A stretch of 64,000 nucleotides of DNA from Neoconidiobolus thromboides FSU 785 (lineage: Eukaryota; Entomophthoromycota; Entomophthoromycetes; Entomophthorales; Neoconidiobolaceae): the NCBI GenBank assembly GCA_025603075.1, contig MU626263.1, forward strand, positions 124,001-188,000, read 5' to 3'. Of this stretch, positions 1-12,571 are shown piece after piece. Both the position numbers and the translations under genes were made by a program. Under the pieces are notes generated by a model. That model did no database searches, was not told the origin of the DNA, and saw only the letters and a program-made list of their open reading frames with translations. Each line of letters opens with the position of its first letter. Positions within the stretch are counted from its first letter, which is position 1.

Positions 1-1076
1 ATCATATAAAAAGATATTTTTTATAGTGAATATTGCAATACCCTGTGAGAATCAGTATAAATATCAGGGTTAAAAAATACTGCAACAATAAGATCTATCA
101 AATTGTATTTTTAGTTAAATATACAAAGCTTTTAAAATCGAAAAATCCCTATTGTTAAAAAAAATTAATAAATGAATGAAAAAGTCAAAACAATCAAAAT
201 GAAGAAGCATTGCATGAAAATTCTTTATTGAAAATACATAAATACTTTTTTCTGTTAGATAAAAAATTATACAACATCAATTAAATACCCATTTTTTTCT
301 AGATGTAACCTTTTATCTATTGTTTATATACTATTAAAGTTAATATCTTTACTACATAATAACCTTTTCTTTTTTAAGATAAGAGATACATACCTATATC
401 AACCGATCTCAAGATCTCTTTAATAACCAAAGGTTTTAAAAAAAATTATATTAACGATGAAAATCAATATATGCGAAACCGTCATAGACTAATAACTATT
501 TATTATGATCCTTTAATGTGCCATAAACTTGATGTCGGCTCAGATAAAGCAGAACGATTTCTTATTGTATTTAAAACGGAAACTAAATTATAGGGTTGGG
601 ATGGTACTGAAAAAGGAAAACATACCTTCGGTATAAAATAGCTATCCTTTAAGCTGACCGGAGTTGGAAAGGTTTAAACAAAAACTCATGTCTAAAACAA
701 GTTTTTCACAGTGTGCGTCAATTTTAAATAGATTTGAGAATACTGTAAAAAAAAAAAGAGATAGTTTTCACAAAAAAATGTTATCAAGTGTAAATAATTT
801 TGAGAATAACAGCGAATGTTTTATATAAACTACTATATATCTGTTACTCTATTTTTACAAAGTATGTTTTTAGAACAGTCTATACAATAATCTTAAGAGT
901 TACGAACTAATAGAATTCAATCACTTAACGCTATTAAAATTGTTTTTGAAAAATAGTCCCAAAATCTATTTATTAATGAAAAACTACGTCTTAGATGTAA
1001 TATTGTCCATAAAATATTTTACAATCTTGTTTTTATTTTTATTTTATTCTGGTGGAAATTAATCTAATTATATTAT
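1..1076. other. AT-rich intergenic left end
   Basis: There is no open frame of useful length and no recognisable tRNA or snRNA. A slightly less AT-rich patch around 480-720 has no coding or structural signature I recognise. It may be decayed sequence or the flank of a gene outside the window. Confidence 0.5.
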
Positions 1077-2060
1077 CTATTTCTTTTTACCCTTTCCTTT
1101 AGTTGGTACAGCTGCTGGAGCTTCAGCGCTTTCCTTCTTTTTAGGTTTGCAAGTAAAATCAAGGGATGGTAATTCAACATTAAAGATTTCCTTATGTAAT
1201 CTAAGACCAACTTCATACATATTGGCATTTGGATTTTTCTTCATTTCTTCCAAAATAGCATCAGCTAAGATTTTGGGTTTTGGTGTAATGTCAGAAAGCT
1301 TCACTTTTTTATCTTCTAAGTCTTTTAACGTTTTGTTGATATCTTCATATTCATATCTATCTGCACGGATACCCACGCCTGGTGGTGCATTTGTTTTAAG
1401 GTACTCCAATAAATTATTTAAAGCTTCTGGATGGGCATCTTTTAATTGTAACAATCTTTTATGAGTTTTCCTTTCAAAGACTTCTTGTCGTTTTTTATGA
1501 ACGAATGGTGACTTTGGAACCGCCCAACGTTCAGTTTTAGTTGGCAATGAAACCATACCACTGCATGGAATATTCAATTCATATGAAGCACGTCTTGCGA
1601 AATCAACATAGAAATCAACAATTGAAGGAATGAAACTTCTAAAATGTAAGTTACAGCTGACTATATTATGCTTGGACTCAACTTTTTGTGGTTCTAATAT
1701 ATTTAATTTTTAATAAAAAGAAATTATGTTTATTTACTTACTTTTATAAATTGGATCAATGTTCTCGGAGTCATTAACTTTAACTGCATTTCTATCTGGT
1801 AAAACTGGGAGATCGGCAATTGGGTCAAACATACTAAAGTTTTTATTGTTAGTTTATGGCCATTAAGTTGATCATTAAATTGATATCAATAAACTTATAA
1901 ATATTTACGTTGATATTTCACGAGCTTTAATTGCTGATATTTTTGGTATAGCAGCTATCTAAAAGGTTATTATATAAGAAGCTCCTAGATTTAAAATATA
2001 GTTTACCTTTGAAGCATTTGATAATATTAAACTGATAGTAGGTCTAACTCGAGACATCAT
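1077..2060 (-). CDS. RSM10: Mitochondrial small-subunit ribosomal protein uS10m (Rsm10)
   Basis: Protein of the mitochondrial small ribosomal subunit. Four exons (2060-2007, 1958-1909, 1833-1742, 1693-1077) join in phase to give 270 residues. The N-terminus is basic and hydroxylated (MMSRVRPTISLILSNASK), as expected of a mitochondrial presequence. The S10 core follows: an HFRSF segment, then RASYELNIPCSG and a PTKTERWAVPKSPFVHKK stretch like the fungal Rsm10 signature, ending in the VGIRAD strand. A Lys/Ala/Pro-rich tail (ending KGKGKKK) extends beyond the S10 fold. Introns are 48-75 nt. The gene is divergent from RSM25, another mitoribosomal gene, with only 238 bp between start codons, so shared expression is likely (inference). 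Start chosen as the first ATG in frame with the targeting sequence. Confidence 0.9.
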
Positions 2061-2298
2061 CTTTGATTTTAAATGGTCTTATATTTAACACAAACTCTAA
2101 ATTGGATTATCAAGATATTAAAAAATCAGAACTGCAAAATCTTATTGATTCTGTAAATTGAATTTATGCAAAATACTTTCACATTAGTTTGGATAATTTG
2201 GATTAATTTACTCATTTAATTTTGAATAAAAAAATCCCATATAAAAATAAATTCAAATTTCAATTAGATAATCTTTAGTCAATACTCAAAATCAAAAT
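2061..2298. promoter_or_regulatory. Bidirectional promoter between RSM10 and RSM25
   Basis: These 238 bp separate the start codons of two divergently transcribed mitochondrial ribosomal protein genes. The stretch is A/T-rich with no open frame. Its role as a shared promoter is inferred from the arrangement; no defined factor site was identified. Confidence 0.5.
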
Positions 2299-3145
2299 AT
2301 GAGTTTCAGGAAAGAAGCAAGTAAAGTCATCAAAATGACCAAGGACATGGTCAAGGGGAAGCTTATAAGCGAGCCCAAATGGTTAAAAGCAGCAGAAAAA
2401 TTCCCAAATAGCACAAGTTTTGTACGCAGTCCTTCAACGTTTACAATTGATGCTGCATTGCCATTTGAAACCGATTTTAAAAAAATAAACAAAATAGTCC
2501 AATTTTCTAGTAATAACGCTTTGAAAGGGAAAGCCACTCTTAAAAAAACAAAATTTGTTTCCCCAATACCACCAAAGATTGTTTATCCTGAAGATGAGCT
2601 ACGTAAAGAATTCTTTAAAGATCACCCATTTGAGTTGGTTCGCCCTGTAAGTCTAGTAGAAAAGGACGGAACACCTGGAGAGTCTTGGGCAAAACTTTTG
2701 TCGGAGGATAAGTCAAAGAAAGTTTCATCTGAAGAGTATGATTTGTTTATTTGTTTATTAAGCGCCTACTAATTTTTTAGCGTTATCAAGTTCCAACTTT
2801 ATTTAATGACTCAAGGTATTACTAAAAACGAAGCTTACGAAATAGCTACAAGGGAATTAACTAAACATCGTATTGCTGAAGAATATGAGGAAGAAATGGC
2901 CATTAATCAAGCCAAGAAATTAGGAGTTAAATTGAGTAAAGATGCTGTTCAACAAGGATTAGAACAAGAAGCTATACATTTAGAAAAGAGCAGAGAAGCA
3001 ATCGAACTTTCGGACGCTTTGTAATTTATTTTTTATTTATTTACTCAAATATTTAACTATATTTCTTTATAGACGCAAATCACAGGAATTTACCGCTGAG
3101 AAATCTTTCAAGGAGGAAGAGCCTATTTCTAATCCAAACTTGTAA
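2299..3145 (+). CDS. RSM25: Mitochondrial small-subunit ribosomal protein mS23 (Rsm25)
   Basis: Component of the mitochondrial 37S subunit. Three exons (2299-2735, 2781-3020, 3073-3145) join in phase to give 249 residues. The first exon encodes the conserved mS23 N-terminus (FRKEASKVIKMTKDMVKGKL, then EPKWLKAAEKFP) and the IVYPEDELRKEFFKDHPFEL box. The second encodes the Gln/Glu-rich helical segment (KFQLYLMTQG, then AYEIATREL). Intron 1 is 45 nt and has a textbook TACTAAT branch site just upstream of its acceptor; its donor is GTATGA. Intron 2 is 52 nt with a GTAATT donor. Without splicing the frame ends early, so the introns are required. Mitochondrial targeting is expected from the family; no cleavable presequence is obvious. 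Confidence 0.87.
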
Positions 3146-3842
3146 AGTTGTACAATTAAATTGTACTAAAATTACTCAATTATAATAGAAGTATAAAGGT
3201 AGAAATTAATATTCTTCAAAAAGTTCATTACTTTGTATTTTAATTTTAAATATTAAACTGTACTTGTTTAAATGATAAACAATATTTCCTAATGATGAGC
3301 ATTTTAAAAGGCGAGTATGAATGATATAACTAAGTGTAGCACCTTAATCTAATGAATTCAAAGCGTTTTGTAAACCTTTGATTTTGCATTAAGGGAGCTT
3401 AAAGGAAATATCTTGATTTTAACTGAATCAAACAATAATCTCTGAAGGAATCTAAGCTATATTTAAAATTTTAATGATCATGCTTCTCAAATATCGTATA
3501 ACTGCTTCTAACCGTCTCAACCTTTTTTAGGTATAGCATATTATAGTAACTATTTTTTATGGTTTGTAATAAAAATAATAAAAGACAATTGTCATTATAC
3601 ACACAAGCGTAAAAATCTAATTCAATTACAGCATCGAATTTTACTTTTATCTTATTTATAGTAATAAACAGTAATTTAAATTATATATATTATAAACATA
3701 CTTTATAACAATTCCTACAACTAATATCTTAGATAAAATGGAAGCTTTATTTTCAAAGTACGATTCTATAAAATCATATTGCTTATAGCTTAATGATATT
3801 CTAGCTATAGGTTTAATGCGGTTTGACGATTATCTGTTTGCT
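3146..3842. other. Convergent intergenic region
   Basis: About 700 bp between the 3' ends of RSM25 and the pseudouridine-degrading fusion gene. AT-rich, no coding signal; it should hold both 3' ends and polyadenylation signals, none of which I can place. Confidence 0.5.
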
Positions 3843-6386
3843 TTAACGAATAAAAGCGTTAGCACTTTTAAAAACAGAATCAAAATTAATTAATGGTGAG
3901 ACTGTTTGATGAGACATTAAGGTTAGACTTGATGCTAATTGACAATCCTTTATAACTAAAGGTAACGTATCTTTAGGGAAGGTAAGGGCCCCGCACCTAG
4001 AATACACCATTTCATTTTGATTGAAATAATATGACAAAAAAGAGCTTAAGGAACCAACCAAACTAAAAATAAATTAGACATTTTTGCCATTATATGTATG
4101 TAATTATTACCTATCGCCAGCTCCAGATACAGAAACAGGAGAATTAATAACTTTTGGAGGAGGAATATGAGATGTTGTAATGTCATCATTGTAATTTTGA
4201 ATTAACAAAACACCCTCAGAACCTAATTTGATAACTAAATAAGGAATAAACTTGGATAATTCTATACCCAGTTTGGTAGTATCATTTATACTCAAATTAT
4301 CATTTACTTGTAGACCGAAGTACTTTTCATACATTGCTTTAAGTTCATATTGATTTGGTGAAGCAAAAGTAGGAGCTAAACCATTATCATTGAAGATGCG
4401 TGTAGATTTTTTTATTGATGTGGGCTCAAAAATGGTAACTATTTTATTTTTATGGCTTTCTTTTAATATCTCCTCAATTGATTTTGGTGATAAATTTCCA
4501 TCAAAACATATCACTTTCGGCTTTATTGTGTCTATTTTATCTTTGATCAAAGAAGGTGTAATCTGATTTTCAATGATACTCATATCGGCTATTGCCCCAA
4601 ACAATTGTCCCTTTGAAGTATGAATTGCATGATATACTGAAGTTGTTTCTTCATTCGATGATTTAATGATGTTATTTGAGTCCTAAATAATATAAATCAA
4701 ACCTAATAGTAAAGTAAAACAAACATACCAACCCATAATTATTAAGTGATTTTAATATATAGTCACCGTACATATCATTTCCAACCACACTTAAGAAAGT
4801 AGTTTCACTCCCTAACTGTCGTGTGGTTCTAGCCAAATTAGCGCCAACGCCACCTAATTCAATCACGACTTTCCCTGGACTAGATGTATTCAATAGATCC
4901 TGATTGTCACCATTGGTACTTGTTCCCACTACATCTACTCCACAGCCTCCGATTATTAATAGTGTATTATTCCCATGTTTATTAACTAAAATTACAAATT
5001 TAAAAAAGCTTTGAAAATATATATTAATTTAAACACGTAAGTTATTTCAACAATAATAAAAACACCATTTAATATAATATTAAATTAGAAATTTCATACA
5101 TTTTAATTATCTTCAGTAAATACTTTAAGGTTATAGTACATAATGTACTAAACTTTTATTTTAATTACCTTTTCTATTATCAGTGCTATATTGTCTCTTT
5201 GAAAGCATATTGGCGAGTCTTCCACCAACTACAGCATTATTTTTAACTAAAGAGATGTTGGAGCTTAAAGATTTTCCTTTTGTTAACTCGTTAACTCTTT
5301 TAAGTAAAAATGGTGTAACATGTTTTCCTTCAATATTTTGAGCCACACTTTCTTCAACTGCCATATTTATAGCAGATTGAATTTCATCTCCGGCTTTAGA
5401 GAACTCCGGTGGAATAGGCACGCCAATAACAATACCAGATTGTAAGCCAAGTTTTAAATGAGAGTCTAATAAAAACAGTTATAAAAAACAATCTAAATGA
5501 GAGTAATATACCTATTAAGTTAGTAGCTTGTTCTATTTTTTTCAAATGGATAGGAGACTTGTATGGCGAAGTAGGGGTAAAAAAGGCAGGGAAATAATCA
5601 GTTTCGCCTAAAGTAGCAACTGCTACACCTTGAGTTTCCAAATACTCTAAGGTGCTGCCAATATCTAATATCGACTTTGCTCCTGCGCAAATAACAGTTA
5701 TTGGGGTACGACCCAACTCAGTTAAGTCAGCGGAGATATCAAAAGCTAAAATTTAAGTTAGATTAGCTAAGATAAGTTGAAAAATATACTTTTTTCCGCA
5801 CCACGATGTACTCCCCCAATGCCGCCAGTAACAAATATTGGTATACCAACTTTATGAGCTAAAATCATAGTGCTTGCAACAGTAGTAGCGCCAATCAATT
5901 TCTTTAAAAATTAGCAAATATTAAAAATAACTGTAAAATGAGTTATACTTCTGATATAGTATAAGATAAATCTCTTCTAGATACTTTCCTAGCCTTTAGT
6001 CCAGCTTCACCCAACATATTCAACTGTTCTTTTTCAAGTCCAATATGTACATTACCATTTAAAAGGGCAATGGTGGCTGGGATACTCCCTTGTTCCCTTA
6101 TTATTCCTTCAACTTCAGCTGCAGTTTCAACATTCTGTGGATATGGCATACCTTAAATTCCATTAGGTATTTATGCCATATGTTTAAACCATTCTAGCTT
6201 ACCATGAGAGATAATAGTAGACTCTAACGCTACTACTGGTTTTCCAGTTTCTAAAGCATCCCTTATTTCTTCGGTTATTTTAAAATTTGATGGTAGTGAA
6301 TTCAAACTTTTGTTATGTAAAGATCTAATTGAATTTCTTTTTATTTGTGATACTAAATTACGTTTAAAATTTATTAGTTTTAACAT
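3843..6386 (-). CDS. Bifunctional pseudouridine-5'-phosphate glycosidase / pseudouridine kinase
   Basis: Degrades pseudouridine: the kinase makes pseudouridine 5'-phosphate and the glycosidase splits it to uracil and ribose 5-phosphate. Eight exons (6386-6203, 6151-5949, 5901-5790, 5745-5512, 5465-5169, 4985-4729, 4682-4111, 4062-3843) join in phase to give 692 residues. Residues about 40-340 match PsuG ([59 protein letters not shown]). Residues about 350-692 match a PfkB-type kinase ([32 protein letters not shown] with catalytic Asp about 619). The N-terminus is basic and may target mitochondria. The same glycosidase-kinase order occurs in fungal fusion proteins such as S. pombe SPBC1861.05. 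The intron at the fusion joint (4986-5168) is 183 nt; the others are 44-51. Two separate genes are unlikely because the kinase part has no in-frame start codon of its own. Confidence 0.88.
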
Positions 6387-7212
6387 TTTGACTTTGAAAG
6401 ATAATTAATAGTTGAATTTTTTGATTTATATACAGTTTATTATTAAATAGTATTGACACCAACTCACCGAATCAAATATTATTTCCGAACAGCCAATAAT
6501 AGCTAAGATTCAATACTATTCTACGTAAGGTTGAAGCTATTCTTAATCTTAATGAACAATATATATTATAGGACTGGTGTTAAAATGTAATGACCAGATT
6601 AATTGATAGATCCGAATGCATTTATTCTACGAATTCCAATTTTGTTAGATACTTTTAATTTTGTGAAAAATATCTAATATCTTTAGGAAGAATTATTTAG
6701 GTGGTTTTAAACTATCGGAATTAGTTTTCATGATAGTTTATAATTCAATTTATTGGACTTTTAAGAAATCATATTAAGTTACACTAGTCCTTATAAATTA
6801 ATCATTTTATTTTGTAAGACTCTGATATTGAAATCTTCTTCACAAAAAGTACATCGATTACACCTATTGATACTTAGCGCTTCCACGAACGCTTACTTTG
6901 TGTTTTATATTTGGGCTAGTTTAAACCCAAGAGGTTATGTTAAAGTTAAAGACACTTAGGTGCAAGTAGTAGCTTGCATTTCGCTGCTTAAAAAAACAGT
7001 AACTACAAAAAGCTATAAAGGAAACTAAAAAAGCTTAATACCATCCCTTGAACTATTTGATAGTAACAATCTTCACCAATATCACTCGGTAATATTTAGC
7101 TTGTATTATGTATTCAAGTCTATTTAAACCTTCAATGTCTAGCTTGCTCTTCAAGATCATCTTAGTACCGTTGATATTATGTACCATTTGAAATTACTGT
7201 CAAAGCTGATGA

Positions 7213-7318
7213 ATATAGGGATATATTTTTGTGTTTAAAAATTTTCTAACAAACTTTCTGCTCAAATAGCACTTAAAAAACGGAAAAGGTGATGAAACCA
7301 AAAAGAACGTTCTCATAT
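7213..7318 (+). mobile_element. MITE-like palindromic element, copy 1 (diverged)
   Basis: About 106 bp. Compared with the family consensus it keeps the left end (ATAGGGATAT), the TTTAAAAATTTTCTAACAAA arm, the CTCAAATAGC-CTTAAAAAACGGAAAA centre and the GATGAAACCAAAAAG right arm ending CTCATAT. Strand is set by the consensus read as TTTAAGAATTTTACTAACA followed by AGCGCTT. Confidence 0.7.
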
Positions 7319-8394
7319 CTTGTTCTGAAGAACAAACTTCTCTTAATCTATCAAATCCAATGGCTGATACAATCAATTCTAAATAATAATAATAGCTTTA
7401 TTGTTACTGTTCAATTGCCATTATCTTTCCTTCAGGCTCTTTATTGTTTGATAAGCTTTCTAGAATCATAAGTTAAACCATGGTTTGAGATTTTAAAGGA
7501 CCTATAACCCCATGATTATTTTAATGTGCCAATGAGGTCTTATCACCAGTACTACGATATTTTAAATAGCTTGAGCAAATTTGACTATGTTATCTTGTTA
7601 TTTGTTCACTTTTCCTATAAGTTCAAATATATTATTTTCTTTTAATATACAAATCAAGCGTATATATCATAAGTTTTTTACACGTACTGTACGAAGCACA
7701 AAAAGAATAAGAGCTAATACGTCTCTAATATGTAAAATAACAATAACACTAAACCTTTGATATCCTTATAAAAGGTTATTTAAACAATTGACTATACTTT
7801 TAGATTCTTTTACATGTTGAGACCTTAGTCTTAATTTAATTACTAATTTATAGTTATCCGTTTTTAATCTAATTTTACATCTGTTTATACAACTATTGGA
7901 GCTTTAATTCCATATATCTATGTCGCCAAGGTCAGGATATTCATGGGTTACTTTGTTAAAAAATAATAGAAAATGAAAAATCTGAACAAGGCTAGATATA
8001 AACTTAATTTAGTTCTATTTGAATTGAAATCCAATATTACAATATCAAGATTTATGGGTATATTAGGATTTGTGTGATAGTTCTTAAAGAGTTGTAATAA
8101 GTATAAAATAATTAGCAAATATTAACATACTAAATAATATAATTATATTAGAAAACTAATTTTAATTTTTCAATTTTTCAATTTTTTATGAAGTTTATTA
8201 GATTTTTATTCTATATTTCAAATAATCATAATTGTTATAAAAATAAATATAAAAGTATAAATATTGAATAAAAATCTGACTTACTTAAATAGTATATAAG
8301 TTTTATTAAAAATGTTCATAAAATTCAGAATATTAATATTTCATTTAAAATCTATATTTAAAGTTATTTTAAGATAAATTATTATTTTTTAAAT

Positions 8395-8420
8395 AATGAA
8401 ACCAAAAAACATTCTCATAT
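8395..8420 (+). mobile_element. MITE-like element, right-end remnant
   Basis: Only the right arm of the family remains here: ATGAAACCAAAAAACAT followed by TCTCATAT. No matching left arm lies within the expected 110 bp. Confidence 0.45.
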
Positions 8421-10217
8421 AATTATTTCTTTATTACAGCTTATTAAAAGAAATTTATGCCTATTTTTTGTTTAATTTTTGTGACACTTGTTCAACTTTT
8501 ATTGACGCTAACTCTGGAATTTAATAAATTACTAAATGTTTTTAAAGTGTTCTTGTTATATGCATAAGCATTTATAATTTCAACATGCTTCTGGAAGATT
8601 CACCTATACTATACTAAATTACCAATTAGTAATTTGATTGCCCTGTAATCTTAAAACGCCAATAGCTCACCTTTAGACAAATTTATACAAGGCAGGATAT
8701 AAAATTATTATAATTTACCACATATAGACGCTGGTAAAGAAGTTCTCAAATGTTTACTAAACTTTTAGTCAATGCCATCTCTTTCATAGCTATCATCTTC
8801 ATAACTCATTATAAATTACCCTACATTTCACTCATTTAACAAGTATTTCCAACGCCAATAAAACACTTAAGGGCTTATACCTTTTCAAGATTTTAATTCT
8901 TTTTAAAGTATAAATGAGTTAAAGAAACACTTATAAATAATTATAATAGTATTATCATTCATGATAGTTATAAATAGATTTATATATTTGCTTAGCACTC
9001 AATTTTTTAGCTCTAATTTAGTAACTTATTATATACTACAAGGAACTAAAATACATCATGGTGTTATATATTATAACAAGTTAATGTATGCTATAATTAA
9101 AGACAGTTAAAAATGTTAGTACAAGAGCAATTAAAACTTTGAACCAAATAAATAAATACATGGGTTTGGTAAACTTACTTATTATGTCCTTTATAACTTA
9201 CTTATCAAGCTTAAGGAATAATTTCACTTTGTATGTTCCTATGAATGAAATATTCATCAAAATTCATCACAAAAGGTTCATCTGAATCTACCAAAATCCA
9301 AGAAATTTCAAGCTGGATTTTATGTCACATAAATATTTTTTAGATTCCAATATTCAAGTTATTTTATTGTTATTTCATTTATTTTCAAACTTAGAGCAGC
9401 ATTTAAAATTGCAAATGACAGAATTATTTTTAAAAACAACTCTGTTTAAATTTTCCCATCACTTCCTATTTGCTTATTAATTCCTCAACTCAAAATTATA
9501 ATTAACTCAGATATTCTTTAACCAACTAAATAAATAAAAAAGTCCATATCCAATTAAGGTTCTATAGTGTAACATTTATAGTAAAATAGAAGACTATGAT
9601 GAATAGGTAATATTGGCTTGAATACAAGGATCTATCGATATTAACATAATGTTTAGATTAAAAATAAAGTTAACAACTAATTATGGGACTTTTAGTTGAA
9701 AGTGGAACTAAAACTTTTAATTGGTATTATGTGGTATGAAAATAAAAAGGTTAAAATAAGTAAAATTTATTTTTAGATTCAATAGTGTAGCTTTATGCAT
9801 ATAATTATTGAAATAAAGTGGCAAATATTATTTTCATCTTGCATGGGAAATATCTTATAATGACACAATAAATTTATAAAGTGGATATCGAATTGCTTCC
9901 TTTGGACTTTGGTCCCGAAGCACAAATGAAGAAAATATCTCACACTCCTCATTAATCCAAAGCCTCATTCTTTCGAATCGATGTTTTGTCTCTATACCGC
10001 CTATTCACTCCACTAACATCTATCCTTTTTAATTTTTCTTAAAATCAATTTTTATAGCTTCTTTTTTAATTGATTTTTCTTTATTTAGAATCAAGCATTC
10101 ATTTAACAAAATGGAAACTTTATTACAAGTATATAAATAAAATTAACTCTCACTTATAAATGTAAAAAAGTTTTTTTTCTCACTTCAAGCTTTAAACTCA
10201 ATTACAAAACTCAAATA

Positions 10218-11087
10218 ATGGCAGGTGAATTTGTAAAAAGTTTTCTTGTTGGTTATTTGATGTTTCTACAATTTCAAGGTCAAGCGGTATGGAATATATT
10301 AAATTCAAAGTTTGATTCTTTTTCTCTATTATTAATTGGCTCTTATCTATGTGCATTATCAACCTACTTCATATCTTCTTTCTTTTTTTATCTTGTTGAT
10401 ATTCATTACTTTACGAACTATTCACAATATAAAATCCAACAACGTAAAAAAGAAGTTCACAAAGACTATATAAAAGCATTGCCAGTTGTTTCCAAGAATT
10501 TTTTGTTGATTGCATTTCCATATTCCTATTCATTATATTATTTGTTGCATCCCACTTCTCCGATGTATTCCTCTTTAGAACGGGCAAAGGAATACTTTAG
10601 TCAGGTACCTACAATTGGCCAGTTTCTAAGAGATATCATCATTTATTTACTTATTACTGAAGTTGGGTTTTATTATGTTCATCGATTACTTCATCATCCT
10701 TTACTTTATGCTAAATTTCATAAACTGCATCATGAGTTTACCGCCCCCATTGGTTTAGCAGGTAAGTTCATTTTTCTATATTCATTTTATCCTTTATTAA
10801 CTTGAATAGCTGTTTATGCCACTGTCCCTGAATTCATGTTTTCTAATATGTTACCGTTAATGTTGGGTCCATTAATATTAAGGTCTCATCCACTCACTGT
10901 TTATTTTTGGTTTATATTTGCAATTTTAAATACAGTGACAGTTCATTCTGGTTATAACCTTCCCTTTTTACGTCCTGCCGCTGGTCATGATTATCATCAT
11001 GAAAAATTTCACTATATGTTTGGGTTGCTGGGCATCCTAGATCGTTTCCATAAAACGGATGGTGATTTTAATAAGGCTAAGAAATAA
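10218..11087 (+). CDS. FAXDC2-like fatty acid hydroxylase/sterol desaturase family protein, copy 1
   Basis: Membrane di-iron oxygenase of the fatty acid hydroxylase superfamily; probable ER enzyme acting on a lipid or sterol, substrate unknown. Two exons (10218-10761, 10810-11087) with a 48-nt intron give 273 residues. Hydrophobic segments lie near residues 36-60, 95-112 and 138-155. The His clusters are HRLLHH (155-160), HKLHH (168-172) and HDYHH (241-245), matching the metal-binding HX3HH/HX2HH/HX2HH pattern. The region around TAPIGLA, SNMLP, GPLIL and GLLGILD resembles FAXDC2 more than Erg25. The His of the usual YAHP(x)E motif is Thr here (YATVPE, T186), as in both intact paralogues. Exon 1 shares a 198-bp identical block with copy 2. 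Confidence 0.85.
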
Positions 11088-12069
11088 GTCTTTCTTTCTT
11101 TCTTTAATATATTAAATTTTGGTCAAAATTAAGCCAAACTTATTGTAGTCACTGCCTATTGCAGTTATATATAACTCATGACTGGCAATTTGTTTATTTA
11201 TTTTTATTTGATGAGTTTATTATGAATTTTTTTTAGCAAGGGTTTTATTTCAATATTTAAATTAGATCCACTTCATATTAAAAGTGATTAGATAAATTGT
11301 TTTTTATAATTCGAGTAATCTCAAATTAAAAAGAGTATTTGATTTAATATAAACAAATTTCAAAGGTTGAACTATGTAATAAACTATAGCTTGATTATAT
11401 TAAATGAATATTTGTAATATTAGAAATTATCTAAATTTAACAAAAAATTTATAGCTTAATTTAAGTTTCATTTTAAAATATTTGTAAAAATACTCTTGTT
11501 TTGTTCAGTTTTTTTGATGATAGTTTTTACAATAGTAAAAACAATACAACAAAAGTCAATAAGTGAATATTAATATGAAATTAATTTTAAACTTTGGTTC
11601 ATTTTAATATACAGGGATGTGTTTTGTACTTAACAGTTTTACTAACAATTTTTCCACCCAAATAGCGCTTAAAAGATGGAAAAAGTGATGAAATAAAAAA
11701 ACATCCTCATATTTTAAACTTAGAGTTATTAGTTTTGTTAATTTATATTTTGAATATTACAATAAAAGTAATATCGTATAATGAACAATGTATCAATTCA
11801 TTATTCTATTTTAAAAAAACTTATTAAGTTAATTGATATTATAAATTAAATAATGATATAGTAATATTTAGATAGTTCTATATTTGATTTGATCCTCACT
11901 TTTGATATTAAAAATAAATAAGTAAACTGTAGAAACAATAGAAATATCTTATTATTCTAAATAATAGAATAACTAAAAAATAGACTAAAAACATTTTACT
12001 TGATAAACATATAATGCAATTCAATAAAGTAATGAAAATGACTTAATTCAACCTTACAATCTTTTTAAT
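11088..12069. other. Intergenic region with one MITE-like element
   Basis: AT-rich, non-coding. The only structured sequence is the palindromic element at 11607-11712. It lies between the 3' ends of the FAXDC2-like copy 1 and RFA3. Confidence 0.5.
11607..11712 (+). mobile_element. MITE-like palindromic element, copy 2
   Basis: About 106 bp, well preserved: left end ATATACAGGGATGT, a TTACTAACAATTTTTCCA arm, an AAATAGCGCTTAAAAGATGG centre, and right end ACATCCTCATAT. Inner arms TTTTTCCA and TGGAAAAA pair with each other. Confidence 0.8.
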
Positions 12070-12571
12070 TTAAACAAATAATCTTGGGGCTTTATTTTGT
12101 AAATATAAAAATTCGTCATATTTAACTAAATCTAAATAAATATTAAAAAATAAACAACTCAATCAAAACAAATAATATTAACCTTACCAAAATTATCGGG
12201 TAAAGCATAACAAGCAAGTGCAGAAATTTTACCATCTGGTAATGCTTTACCTACAATTTCTACAATTTTACTACGAACTTGAACATTCTGTTGAACAATA
12301 ATGACAATGGTTAAAAATAAGATAATATGATATAACAAAAACATGGAATTACATTATTTAATAAAATTTCAACTCTTCCACGATCCGATGCTTCAAGGAT
12401 ACCAAATTCTGGATTCATCTGATTTCAATTATTTCATCTTAATTTAACTAATACGAATTAATTCATAGATAAATTTAAACTTACACTTTCAACACTGCCA
12501 ACGATACGAACAACTTGATTGATGTGAGCATTGATTTGACTGGAATTAATTCTTAACGTTGGGGTATCCAT
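12070..12571 (-). CDS. RFA3: Replication protein A small subunit (RPA14/Rfa3)
   Basis: Smallest subunit of the heterotrimeric single-stranded-DNA-binding complex used in replication and repair. Four exons (12571-12485, 12418-12353, 12287-12188, 12125-12070) join in phase to give 102 residues, the usual size. The protein starts MDTPTLRINSSQINAHI and contains the NQVVRIVGSVES strand, then a FGILEASDRGRVEILL hairpin and VRSKIVEIVGKALPDG, a pattern typical of the Rep_fac-A_3 OB fold. It ends RLFV. Sequence identity across this family is low, so the call rests on size, the VRIVG/VEIVGK strands and the order of elements. Introns are 62-66 nt. Confidence 0.8.

Larger units (their letters stand above)
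6387..10217. other. Long gene-poor intergenic region
   Basis: About 3.8 kb of very AT-rich DNA. It holds one MITE-like element (7213-7318) and the worn end of another (about 8395-8420). Otherwise I see only short open frames with no protein-like composition. The last 100 bp are the promoter side of the first FAXDC2-like gene. Confidence 0.5.

Noticed and set aside
5161-5421. Separate end of a stand-alone PsuG gene (open frame ending in a stop at 5161)
   Set aside because: The stop lies 3 nt after a GTAATT donor, and joining to 4985 keeps phase into the kinase. The kinase part has no ATG of its own, so a fusion is the better model.
7289-7471. 60-codon open frame
   Set aside because: Its first third is the right arm of a MITE-like element; not a gene.
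12159-12344. Frame starting MFLLYHIILFL with a signal-peptide look
   Set aside because: The hydrophobic start is RFA3 intron 2 read as protein; the true exon starts at 12287.
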